Positions 1 through 7,712 of a stretch of 58,283 nt of DNA are shown here, in pieces (within the stretch, counting starts at the first letter, position 1; each line of letters opens with the position of its first letter). Made by a program: the position numbers and the translations under genes. The stretch covers positions 1 to 58,283 of the forward strand of contig JBDKVA010000132.1 in the NCBI GenBank assembly GCA_039679375.1, read 5' to 3'. The notes beneath the pieces are model-generated. The model was not told where the DNA came from and did not search any database. It saw only the letters and a program-made list of their open reading frames with translations. The stretch comes from JBDKVA01 sp039679375. Lineage in GTDB: Bacteria > Bacillota > Clostridia > Acetivibrionales > DTU013.

Positions 1-767
1 AAAACAACTTTATACGGCAGTTCAACGCCGTCAACAGTTTCGGCCATACCCGTGACAAGTCTCACGTCACCTAACGTTCCGCCCTGTAATTGCTTGGTTT
101 GGTAATCGGCACGGATTATGGTCGCACCAAGCAATTTACTTAAAACGAACGTCAGCTTTTCAGGCTTTATATGTAATTGTTCAGTCTTTGTAAAATCATA
201 ATAAGCATAACTGAGCAGCTTATTCGTTTTGTCGAACCCACCCGGTGCAAGCTCTATTGCAAACACACAGCCTTCCGGGTCGTCCACGCTTTCGTCCCTG
301 CCGATACCGAACTCGCGGCAATCCAAGAATCCCATTTTCCTTTGGTAGACAGCAGGGTTGCCGCATGTCATGCACCCGGTATAGCCAAGCGATTTTGCAA
401 TTTCAAGCCCGCGTATAACCATTGCTGTGCCTGTCCCTTTGCGCTGGTATTCATAGGATTTATCAGCATGGTTATCATTTTCCCCGTACCTAACCGCAAG
501 ACTGTTGAGCCACACAATATGTTCGCCGTTATCTCCCATCGGCAGTGCAGAAAAAATTGCATGTCCGAGATAGGTAAAACCGTCGTCTGTGACAGCCACC
601 AAGTCAAGTTCGGGGATATAGTATGGCGAACGGCGGATGTTGTCGGCGAAAACTTCATGAAAATCGCCGTCGCTGCTGCGTTCGTTATATCCAAATGCGT
701 CACGATCCAGCTTTCTTATAATGCCATATTCGTCTTTATGTATTTGTTTGATTATATAATTGTTCAT
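1..767 (-). CDS. GNAT acetyltransferase fused to a phosphotransferase domain (partial, runs off window)
   Basis: An open frame runs without a stop from an ATG at 767, preceded by GGAGGG, to the window edge (255 residues visible). Residues 1 to about 175 look like a GNAT N-acetyltransferase: an acetyl-CoA loop QRKGTGTAMVIRGLEIA is followed by YQRKMGF, typical of YhbS-like members. After a linker, residues from about 195 (KPEKLTFVLSKLLGA, then a glycine-rich TKQLQGGTLGDVRLV) resemble the start of an aminoglycoside/choline-kinase-type phosphotransferase. The catalytic HGD loop would lie outside the window. The fusion is inferred from one uninterrupted frame. The substrate is unknown. Confidence 0.75.
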   Translation of the reverse strand, partial: MNNYIIKQIHKDEYGIIRKLDRDAFGYNERSSDGDFHEVFADNIRRSPYYIPELDLVAVTDDGFTYLGHAIFSALPMGDNGEHIVWLNSLAVRYGENDNHADKSYEYQRKGTGTAMVIRGLEIAKSLGYTGCMTCGNPAVYQRKMGFLDCREFGIGRDESVDDPEGCVFAIELAPGGFDKTNKLLSYAYYDFTKTEQLHIKPEKLTFVLSKLLGATIIRADYQTKQLQGGTLGDVRLVTGMAETVDGVELPYKVV

Positions 768-831
768 TTTCTAAGCCCTCCATTTTTCTTAATTTGGCGT
801 CAGTGGAGCGAAAAGCGTTCCTCCATCCCTC

Positions 832-2307
832 TTATTCTGCTTGCTCCATATGATGTATTCCTTCCTGCTTTAAGCTATTATCAAGGCCTTGTTCCAGCTG
901 CCCCAGCGGAAAAGGAGGCGTCGCCAACGGTCTCACCGCAATAGACATGAGCAAAGTAGGATTGTCGTCCGCTGCTATCCGGTTTGAGCTGAGCACACCG
1001 CATAAACGACAGCGATGAATTATCGCCCATTCACCATTCTTACGTACCCATACGCCAATCGGATCCATAATTCCTTTACAAAGAGACGCTCGGTCGCCAG
1101 GCTCGTTGTCAACATGAACGCTTGACAGACATTTCGGGCAATGGTTTCGGTGCTGGCTGCCAGCGCCCTCCGGCATGATAAATGTTCCGCAGAGCTTGCA
1201 GGTAAAGCTCTCTGTGCAAGCTGTGTTACGGTAATCTGCTTTTATACTTTGTCTTTGAGATTTCGCAATGTCTTTGTGCCGTTGCTGTTTTTCGCACAAA
1301 AACCCTGCCCTGTCATCTGAAAATTTTGCTTCACGCTTCAGTTTCAGGTAGCTGTCCCAGCGCTCATGCGAAAGCTCTCCGCTTACAATCGCCGCTTTGA
1401 CGGCGCAGCCTGGCTCGGTTTGGTGTTTACAATCGGTAAATTTGCATTTCCCGAAATACCGCTCAACATCGCTGAACGCTTCGCCAAGCCCTATACTGAT
1501 ATCCCACATGCCAAGCTCTCGCATACCGGGAGTGTCGATGATCATCACGCCATTTTTCAGCATGATAAGCTGTCGGCGGGTGGTGGTATGGCGGCCTCTG
1601 CTGTCGTCCTCACGAATTTCGCTGACCACCATCAATTCCTCGCCTGCCAGTGCGTTAACAAGACTTGACTTGCCAACGCCTGACGAGCCGAGAAATACAA
1701 TGGTTTTACGTGGCTTCAGATAGTCCGATAGCAAATCGAGTCCCAGACCGGTTATTGCGCTGACAGCATACACTCCAACCCCTGCTGCTACCTTTTCCAC
1801 CGCTCGTATATGCTCGGAAAAATCATTGACCAAATCAGCCTTCGTCAGGATAACCACCGGTAGAGCACCGCTCTGCCAAGCAAGAGCTAAATAGCGTTCT
1901 ATACGCTTTACATTAAAGTCCTTGTTCAGAGACGCCATTACAAATACATAATCGAAATTCGCTGCAACAACCTGTTCCAAAACAGTCTTAACATATCCGG
2001 CCGCGTGTCCTGAAAAATCATTGCGTGCAAATTTGGATTTACGAGGCAGTGTTTTGAGAATCTGACTATCTCCATTGGAATTATAATTTATCACCGCAAA
2101 ATCACCCGTTGTCGGAAATTCTTCTGAACCACCGCCATAATAATTACTTGATTTCAACCTGCCAAAGGTTTGGCCGTATTCACATACAAGCTCATACCGT
2201 TCCTTATGAACAGCAGTGATCCTTGCCGGAATACCGGATACTTCGGCCTGTGTCATATCGAGTGATGCAAGCATCGTTGGAATTAATCCGTAGTCTATTA
2301 AGTTCAA
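832..2307 (-). CDS. rsgA: Ribosome small-subunit GTPase RsgA with C-terminal RNHCP zinc domain
   Basis: RsgA is a circularly permuted GTPase that acts in 30S subunit maturation. All its marks are present: an OB-fold N-terminus, G4 TKAD (155-158), P-loop GSSGVGKSS (207-215), DTPG (258-261) and the Cys/His zinc site C288, C293, H295, C301. The usual family ends near residue 350. Here about 120 residues follow with an RNHCP domain: CxxC at 370/373, RNHCP at 387-391, C393 and a second CxxC at 433/436. The start is TTG at 2307, 9 nt after GGAGG. A long leader with two terminators precedes it. A second RNHCP protein lies at 17314-17625. The fusion partner's role is unknown. Confidence 0.9.
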   Translation of the reverse strand: MNLIDYGLIPTMLASLDMTQAEVSGIPARITAVHKERYELVCEYGQTFGRLKSSNYYGGGSEEFPTTGDFAVINYNSNGDSQILKTLPRKSKFARNDFSGHAAGYVKTVLEQVVAANFDYVFVMASLNKDFNVKRIERYLALAWQSGALPVVILTKADLVNDFSEHIRAVEKVAAGVGVYAVSAITGLGLDLLSDYLKPRKTIVFLGSSGVGKSSLVNALAGEELMVVSEIREDDSRGRHTTTRRQLIMLKNGVMIIDTPGMRELGMWDISIGLGEAFSDVERYFGKCKFTDCKHQTEPGCAVKAAIVSGELSHERWDSYLKLKREAKFSDDRAGFLCEKQQRHKDIAKSQRQSIKADYRNTACTESFTCKLCGTFIMPEGAGSQHRNHCPKCLSSVHVDNEPGDRASLCKGIMDPIGVWVRKNGEWAIIHRCRLCGVLSSNRIAADDNPTLLMSIAVRPLATPPFPLGQLEQGLDNSLKQEGIHHMEQAE

Positions 2308-2362
2308 TTCTTTTATCCTCCAATACTGTTGAAATTTTACGAACGCATAACATAACCAACAT
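2204..2362 (-). CDS. Short leader ORF overlapping the rsgA start
   Basis: An ATG at 2362 stands behind AGGAGTTGTTGTTTT, the same ribosome-binding motif used by the leader peptides at 2709 and 19030. It opens a 52-codon frame that runs past the TTG start of rsgA in another frame. It lies downstream of the second terminator. It may couple translation into rsgA or be a remnant of another leader. Expression is inferred only from the conserved ribosome-binding site. Confidence 0.35.
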   Translation of the reverse strand: MLVMLCVRKISTVLEDKRIELNRLRINSNDACITRYDTGRSIRYSGKDHCCS

Positions 2363-2425
2363 AAAACAACAACTCCTAATAATTCGATTTATACCATTTC
2401 ACAACCTAAAAAAGTATATAAAAAG

Positions 2426-2450
2426 CCCGCAGATAATGACCACCTGCGGG
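2426..2450 (-). terminator. Second leader terminator upstream of rsgA
   Basis: Inverted repeat CCCGCAG/CTGCGGG (2426-2432 and 2444-2450), followed on the minus strand by a T-rich run. It lies between the first leader terminator and the rsgA start, so it would be a second point of premature termination. Confidence 0.65.
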
Positions 2451-2513
2451 TTCAAATGAGACATTCATCCTACTGATGTGTGTCCCTTCAACTTGTATGA
2501 AAGCAACAAAAAA

Positions 2514-2532
2514 ACACGCTACCAATGCGTGT
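2514..2532 (-). terminator. Leader terminator (attenuator) upstream of rsgA
   Basis: ACACGC/GCGTGT stem (2514-2519, 2527-2532) followed on the minus strand by seven T residues. Its loop and 3' arm (2518-2528) can instead pair with an upstream stretch at 2618-2628 (10 of 11 positions, counting one G-U). That gives a plausible antiterminator. Confidence 0.65.
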
Positions 2533-2673
2533 TGCTATTTGTTGCATACACGATTCAGGGCTGGTCGCTGGCGTTGCCAACTGCTCGCCCATGCCGCCTG
2601 GTTGCTCGAAAGAAGCTGCATAGGTAACACTAAACTGCCAATGTCATTCCTGTGTACCTGTGCCGGTATTTAG

Positions 2674-2709
2674 TTAGTCAAAAACCACCTCAACATTTTT
2701 TACGGACAT
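2674..2709 (-). CDS. 11-residue leader peptide of the rsgA attenuator
   Basis: The ORF MSVKNVEVVFD begins at 2709 behind AAAGGAGTTGTTTTA and ends in TAA about 140 nt before the first terminator. A closely similar leader (same AAAGGAGTTGTT ribosome-binding site, a shared GAGGTG in the coding part, and AATACCGG after the stop) precedes the methyltransferase at 17944-18765. The likely role is ribosome-mediated attenuation, as seen for many antibiotic-resistance genes. The inducing signal is unknown. Confidence 0.6.
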   Translation of the reverse strand: MSVKNVEVVFD

Positions 2710-2774
2710 TAAAACAACTCCTTTCGCACTTAAATTTTTAAACATTTGCAGTTGCAACACACTGCATCAAATTC

Positions 2775-2803
2775 ATTATATGAGTGATTCCAAACACTGT
2801 CAA
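2775..2803 (-). promoter_or_regulatory. Consensus promoter for the rsgA leader transcript
   Basis: Minus-strand TTGACA (2798-2803), a 17-nt spacer and TATAAT (2775-2780) match the sigma-A consensus exactly. They lie about 65 nt upstream of the leader peptide. Confidence 0.8.
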
Positions 2804-2936
2804 CGGAGATTTTAATTTATAGTTGTTTTATCCAAAATATCCATGAGTGGTTGCAGCATCTAAAAGGATAAGTGAATCCACGACCTGTTATTCTTGTTTT
2901 CTAAACAAGAGTTCATTTCATGTACTTAAATGTATG

Positions 2937-3845
2937 CTATTTTTGTACTTCTTTCCCGCCAAACATTTGCTCAACCCAGAAATAGCATTCATTCAGCTCC
3001 TCGTCACTTATCAGATCAGACCTATGCTCGAATAATACCTTTACATTACTGTTATACCTTTTTATTATTTCTATAAACCCCTCGACATCAGCCCAACCCT
3101 CGGATGGCTTTTGGCTTGGCAACACCGGATAGTGGCCACCGGACAGATTTTGTACCGGATTTGTATTCCAAAGATGAATCAGGTAGGTATAGGGAGCTAA
3201 TATCGTTGTAAACCCCAAAGCATCGAACGAAGAATCGAGTTTCTCCTGTAGATGAAGCCTTCCAATATCAAGACACACTTTGATGGTACTGTATTTCTGA
3301 AACAAGTCCTCCAGAAACGAGCTTTTTATCAACACCGATGACATTGCATCATTTTCGAGAACAATCTGCATATCATACCGCCTGGATATATCACTCAAGC
3401 CATCAAACATTTCATACAAATTTTCTTTCAACAATTCGATCGGATACGTATCTGTATACATCCATTCCTTATCTCCGGCAAACCTCCAATATCTCAAGTC
3501 AAGACTTCTATCTACAAGGACTGGTTTGGGGAAGTGTGTAAGAATATATTCAGCTCCTTTTTCTTTGGCAAACGCAGTTTCATCGCCAAAACATTCCATC
3601 GCCTCTTTCCTTTCGGTGTAATCCGTTGAAATGAAGAATGGATCTCTATAAGGTGTGTCTTTCTTGAGAAAGGGATAGTGTATACCAAATTTGAAGCCAT
3701 CTGCCATTGATCTCTTCATCAGTTTATTGGCTTCCTGCCTGTCGGGAAACATGCAAGCCTCTACTCCAGAAAAGCCTTGCCTGAAATCTCTTTTATACTT
3801 TGCTTCATCGAAGCCGCCATACATACCAATAAGAAATTTCTTCAT
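2937..3845 (-). CDS. Sugar phosphate isomerase/epimerase-like TIM-barrel protein
   Basis: This 302-residue protein has the AP-endonuclease-2/xylose-isomerase fold pattern. Probable metal ligands lie in VLENDAM, CLDIGRLHL, YLIHLWNT and VLFEHRSD, arranged as in the family. The ATG start follows GGAGGGACATTGA. It is the last gene of a minus-strand run that starts at 12672. Its neighbours are kinases, acetyltransferases and methyltransferases, so it could act on a sugar-like small molecule. Epimerase, isomerase and endonuclease roles cannot be told apart from sequence. Confidence 0.7.
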   Translation of the reverse strand: MKKFLIGMYGGFDEAKYKRDFRQGFSGVEACMFPDRQEANKLMKRSMADGFKFGIHYPFLKKDTPYRDPFFISTDYTERKEAMECFGDETAFAKEKGAEYILTHFPKPVLVDRSLDLRYWRFAGDKEWMYTDTYPIELLKENLYEMFDGLSDISRRYDMQIVLENDAMSSVLIKSSFLEDLFQKYSTIKVCLDIGRLHLQEKLDSSFDALGFTTILAPYTYLIHLWNTNPVQNLSGGHYPVLPSQKPSEGWADVEGFIEIIKRYNSNVKVLFEHRSDLISDEELNECYFWVEQMFGGKEVQK

Positions 3846-3923
3846 TCAATGTCCCTCCGGAACAGAGATTTATTTTTATTTTAATTTCTTTATCAGATAA
3901 ATCAGCAAGTCCATCATCAACCG

Positions 3924-4040
3924 CTACTGATGATCCCGGTAGACTGGCTCATTACGATACATAAGGCCCATTCCGTCAGGCTTATAGCCTAAACGGGAAT
4001 ATAATCTTTGTGCACTCCCATAAGTAAGCCAAGTCGCCAT
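3924..4040 (-). pseudogene. C-terminal remnant of a GNAT acetyltransferase
   Basis: A 38-codon frame ends with AQRLYSRLGYKPDGMGLMY, the usual last strand-helix of a GNAT domain (YxRLGF-like). No acetyl-CoA-binding half is present. It lies directly behind the kinase-GNAT fusion gene and has no clear ribosome-binding site. Confidence 0.6.
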
Positions 4041-4047
4041 ATGTCCA

Positions 4048-5052
4048 TCACACCGCCTTCTGTCTTACGAAGAACAATTCTGGGTCACCTTCGTCAAGGG
4101 CATCTATTTGACCGCAGAAAGTATATCCGGATTTTTCAAGCAATTTTCTCATTGGCTCGTTTGATTTGTTGGTTGAGGTAAAGAGCTTTTGTGTCTTGCA
4201 CTCAGCAAACAGATGGTTCAGCAGTGCCGAGCCAATGCCGCATTGCCTATACTTCTCCGCTACCATTAACAGTTCAATAAAGCCATTATCAAAGAATGTA
4301 TAATTCATAATTGCAAAGCCTTTTATGATATCATCATAAACCGCGATATAACAATCGCCGCTCTTAATTGCATGACAAATTAAGTCAGTACGGCGAAATG
4401 GGTCAATATCGAGTATATAGTGTAAATCTGATTCTGTTGCGATTTTGATATAACTCCCGTCAATAAGGGCTCTACAGTGATTGAGGGTATTGATATGAGC
4501 TAATATCTCATCCGCAATTTCTTCCGGCATCTTAGTACCATCTACAACAAGGTCAGACTTCGGTTTCTGCATTTCGGGCATACGGGCATAAGTCGAGCGG
4601 GAATGCGCCAAGTAAAAGCGAAGCTCCTTATCAAGCGCTGCAAGGCTTACTTCCTCGACGTCGGCAACATTAGTGTTTTCCTCGCGGCTTGTGTAGTCAC
4701 GGACAATCCGCCGTGCCAATGCGACATCAAGAGGAGCATCTACAAAAACGACAAGGTTGATATACTGCCTAACAAGCCGGTTCCCGTAACCGAACGGATA
4801 ATCAAGGATGATATAATCCAGCGGTTCGCTTAATAGCCGTTCAACATCGGCAGCAATCGGTTCAGTATGCCATTCATCGTCGTTCGAATCAGCCGACCAT
4901 TCATTGATGTCGCGGTCGTGATAAACGTGCTCACCATAATCGTCAAAACTGATTACAGCGGCGTTGGCAAGTCGTGCTCTTAATACATTTGTAACAGCCG
5001 TTTTACCGCTGCCTGACAAGCCGGAAATGCTGATAACAAAGGGCTTTTTCAT
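4048..5052 (-). CDS. P-loop (uridine-kinase-like) kinase fused to GNAT acetyltransferase
   Basis: The N-terminal half is a P-loop kinase: Walker A GLSGSGKTAV near residue 10, a Walker-B-like YIILDYPFGY near 80, and an arginine-rich lid (ARRIVRDYTSREE). The C-terminal half, from about 195, is a GNAT domain with the acetyl-CoA loop KYRQCGIGSALLNHLF and the ending LLEKSGYTFCG. The start overlaps the previous gene's stop by 4 nt (ATGA), so the two are translationally coupled. The kinase plus acetyltransferase pairing suggests two modifications of one kind of compound, as in bifunctional AAC/APH enzymes. The substrate is unknown. Confidence 0.75.
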   Translation of the reverse strand: MKKPFVISISGLSGSGKTAVTNVLRARLANAAVISFDDYGEHVYHDRDINEWSADSNDDEWHTEPIAADVERLLSEPLDYIILDYPFGYGNRLVRQYINLVVFVDAPLDVALARRIVRDYTSREENTNVADVEEVSLAALDKELRFYLAHSRSTYARMPEMQKPKSDLVVDGTKMPEEIADEILAHINTLNHCRALIDGSYIKIATESDLHYILDIDPFRRTDLICHAIKSGDCYIAVYDDIIKGFAIMNYTFFDNGFIELLMVAEKYRQCGIGSALLNHLFAECKTQKLFTSTNKSNEPMRKLLEKSGYTFCGQIDALDEGDPELFFVRQKAV

Positions 5053-5834
5053 TGAGCGTCCTCCGTGATATATTTCATCATATCGTCAATCGTGTTCTTC
5101 CAACCGTTTGAAATATCAACGATACATGCTTGAATAGGTAGCAAATTTAATACTTGAATTTGCCGGATTTTTCTCTCTACCTCAAAAGCAATTTGCGCCT
5201 CAGACGTCGTGGCTTGCCCTCGGCTTTCTCGTGCTTGAATGAGCCGTGCGCCGACATCCTTTGATGAAAGGTAGAAAAGAAGCGGGTTGTACGGAATCAT
5301 CGCCGAAAGTAATGCTTTCAGGTGTGCAGCAATCATTACATTGGTGGCATTATAATTCTGTATCAGGTCATTGGCACGGTGGAATAAAAAGCTGCCGTCA
5401 AAAATCACAAAATTTTCGTTACCTTGGTCTTGATGCAAGAACCGCCGCCAGCAGTCTGTAAATACTTCTGTGTACTGTTCAATGGCGATAGGCTTTACAG
5501 GCTTATAAAATCCTTCATGAGATTTTAGTACATCCAAAAGCGGCGAGGCAAAATAGGCTGTGTTACGGTCGCCATAACGGACAAGTACATAATCTGCTTC
5601 CTGAACGCTGTTATTTATAAGCGTGTATCTATAGCTCGGATAATCCTGCAATAGCTGTGAAAATTCCGCTTTTGTCAAATAAGCGCAGTTAAAAAAATCC
5701 ACAGGATTGTCTGCATCACCTTCTGAATGACAGACAGCCCGAAAGCCGAGGTCATTCAAAACATTACAAAGTTTCACTGCCGTGGTGGATTTGCCTACAC
5801 CTGATACTCCTTCGACAAAAACGAGTTTCTTCAT
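5049..5834 (-). CDS. P-loop NTPase/kinase of unknown substrate
   Basis: The 261-residue protein starts with Walker A EGVSGVGKSTTAVKL (residues 8-22). It has a Walker-B-like FVIFDGSFLFHRAND (about 142-156) and a long helical C-terminus, as in nucleotide or small-molecule kinases. It overlaps both neighbours by 4 nt, upstream with the GNAT-methyltransferase and downstream with the kinase-GNAT fusion, so the three form one translationally coupled unit. No closer family could be assigned. Confidence 0.6.
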   Translation of the reverse strand: MKKLVFVEGVSGVGKSTTAVKLCNVLNDLGFRAVCHSEGDADNPVDFFNCAYLTKAEFSQLLQDYPSYRYTLINNSVQEADYVLVRYGDRNTAYFASPLLDVLKSHEGFYKPVKPIAIEQYTEVFTDCWRRFLHQDQGNENFVIFDGSFLFHRANDLIQNYNATNVMIAAHLKALLSAMIPYNPLLFYLSSKDVGARLIQARESRGQATTSEAQIAFEVERKIRQIQVLNLLPIQACIVDISNGWKNTIDDMMKYITEDAQ

Positions 5835-7069
5835 AGCTTCCTCGCTTTCACGATAAGCGACAGCGGAAACCGCTTTGCTTTACTCGGCGCGTAATAATCC
5901 GATGAAAACTCGGCATCACGTTCCAATATCGTTTTATCGGTTTCTTCCACCACCCGCTCAACAGAAAATCCCGCAACAGAGAGGGCATTAATGTAATCCG
6001 AAAGGCGGCGGTTAATCAAGGTGACAGGATTGCCGCGCTGTATATATGAAAACGGCTCGGCTTCGTAATAGCTGCCGGAAAAAACCAACTGGCCGTCCTT
6101 TGCTTCGACACAGTGCATGAACGGGTGATCCCAACTGAATATGAAAATCCCGCCGGATTTGAGATAGGAAGCAATAAGTTTGAATGTCCCCAGTAAATCC
6201 ACCGTCCAGCCGATGGCGTAGATAGAGTAAACAACATCGAAATAGCCTTGCGGTAAGCCGGGGTTTTGCTCCATTGGAGAACAGAACAGTTTGGGATTAT
6301 AGGCATTATCCCGTAAGTATTTTCCGGCATTTTCAAGCTGACGGTCGGATATATCCAGCCCCCATAATTCAGTTGAACCGTGGTCGCCGCACCATTTCAA
6401 AGAATGACCGCTGCCGCATCCGATGTCAAACACCTTCTTGTCGTTCAAGTCTGGAAACAGGTGAAGCTCATCCTCGTTGGGACATAAGCAGCCGTAGGTC
6501 GGTAAAGCGGTAACACCGAACCAACTGTCAGCCATTGTATTCCATGAAGATTTGTTTTGAGCGAGTACGGAATCGAGCAAAGTGTAGATATAAAACGCCG
6601 TGTGCCGGTCGTGCTTAAAGACTTTAACCTTAACGAATACAAAGCCGTGCTGCTCGTAGAAAGCGCGTAGTTTGGGGCGCAGAGCATGGGTGTCTAAGCG
6701 GAGGGTCTTTACTCCGCGTTCCACTCCTTGCTTCTTGAAAAAAACCATCAGCGCATCAGCAACGCCAGATTTACGGGCGGTTTTTGTCACCGCCAGTTTG
6801 TGAATAAATAGTGATTCGCCTTTTTTCACATCCGGCCAGAAGAAAGGGTCGTAATCAACCAACGCCATGCACCCGGAGGGCTCTCCGTCTGAATATGCGA
6901 TGTAAAAGTCGCCGATTTGATAGTTCTTGGAAAGCGCGTCCCATGAAATCTCTCCCGCTCCCCACAATGGCTGCTCCATCTCATTCAGCCAGTTTACTGT
7001 GTCAAGCAGTATGCTCTCGATGACAGGAATATCTTCAGTTTTCGCTTGCTTTATTGTTATCTCACTCAT
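5831..7069 (-). CDS. GNAT acetyltransferase fused to SAM-dependent methyltransferase
   Basis: Residues 1 to about 160 form a GNAT domain: KLAVTKTARKSGVADALMVF carries the acetyl-CoA motif, and YEQHGFVFVKVK closes the fold. Residues from about 190 are a class I methyltransferase with motif I VFDIGCGSGHSLKWC and a post-motif DVVYSIYAIGW. I take the ATG at 7069 because GGAGCGGAGCGT precedes it; a frame-extended ATG at 7084 has no such site. A differently built GNAT-methyltransferase fusion lies at 28193-29500. The substrate is unknown. Confidence 0.8.
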   Translation of the reverse strand: MSEITIKQAKTEDIPVIESILLDTVNWLNEMEQPLWGAGEISWDALSKNYQIGDFYIAYSDGEPSGCMALVDYDPFFWPDVKKGESLFIHKLAVTKTARKSGVADALMVFFKKQGVERGVKTLRLDTHALRPKLRAFYEQHGFVFVKVKVFKHDRHTAFYIYTLLDSVLAQNKSSWNTMADSWFGVTALPTYGCLCPNEDELHLFPDLNDKKVFDIGCGSGHSLKWCGDHGSTELWGLDISDRQLENAGKYLRDNAYNPKLFCSPMEQNPGLPQGYFDVVYSIYAIGWTVDLLGTFKLIASYLKSGGIFIFSWDHPFMHCVEAKDGQLVFSGSYYEAEPFSYIQRGNPVTLINRRLSDYINALSVAGFSVERVVEETDKTILERDAEFSSDYYAPSKAKRFPLSLIVKARKL

Positions 7070-7109
7070 ACGCTCCGCTCCCATAATTCGGCTGTTATGC
7101 TTTTACTCG

Positions 7110-7190
7110 TTAAATATTAACACTTGCCCCGCATATTAAAATCAGTACGTGTCCAACCATTTTGCGAATTGATTTTATGTATTCGGTCAC
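7110..7190 (-). pseudogene. N-terminal stub of a Nudix hydrolase
   Basis: A 26-residue ORF starts with GTG behind GGGAG and reads MTEYIKSIRKMVGHVLIL, the usual N-terminus of a Nudix hydrolase. It stops before any Nudix box, and no Nudix box follows in the other frames up to the next gene. It is a truncated gene, or possibly reused as a leader of the following GNAT-methyltransferase gene. Confidence 0.5.
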
Positions 7191-7204
7191 GATTCATCTC
7201 CCAA

Positions 7205-7681
7205 TCAAAGTATTATTTCAAACTCGAACTCATGTTGCAGTGGAATATTATCCATCCCCAAAAGCGGTATAGACGGCTTTAGTTTTCTTGATTTCTCCAA
7301 TGCGTTAATATGAACTTCCTGCAAGGTAAAGCCGAATCGCTGGTAGAATCTGATGGCATGCGTATTATCGTTTGTTGTTATAAGCCATAAACGGTGGCAA
7401 TGATTATCCTTTGCAGTGCTAATCACAGCATTTACGAGGCCTGTGCCTATACCTTGCTTTTCATCCAGGCTATTAAGTGTAGTAATCTCACATTCATCGC
7501 CTTCAAGACGATATGTTACCACACCGCAAACATTATTATCATCATCGATGGCTACAAACCCTGGCAGGACAGAAGTGTTCCAAGCGTATCCTTTGCTGAC
7601 AATCACCGGCCCCGCCCATTCCTCTTTTATAAAAGCATCTACTGTTTTTTTATACTCCGGTGTAATTTCGATGATTCTCAC
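7205..7681 (-). CDS. GNAT family N-acetyltransferase
   Basis: A stand-alone GNAT domain of about 158 residues: strand CGVVTYRLEGDECEI, acetyl-CoA loop DEKQGIGTGLVNAVI, and the terminal AIRFYQRFGFTLQEVH. The start is uncertain. TTG at 7690 lies too close to GGAG, so GTG at 7681, 10 nt after GGAG, is preferred. It stands between the kinase-Nudix-Nudix gene and the Nudix stub and GNAT-methyltransferase gene, all on the same strand. Confidence 0.8.
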   Translation of the reverse strand: MRIIEITPEYKKTVDAFIKEEWAGPVIVSKGYAWNTSVLPGFVAIDDDNNVCGVVTYRLEGDECEITTLNSLDEKQGIGTGLVNAVISTAKDNHCHRLWLITTNDNTHAIRFYQRFGFTLQEVHINALEKSRKLKPSIPLLGMDNIPLQHEFEFEIIL

Positions 7682-7712
7682 ATCATTCAAGCTCCATTCA
7701 TTTGAATATCCA

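Noticed and set aside
177..944. Plus-strand open frame of 255 codons
   Set aside because: It is the shadow of the GNAT-phosphotransferase frame, which runs open through the whole 1-767 stretch on the minus strand with family motifs.
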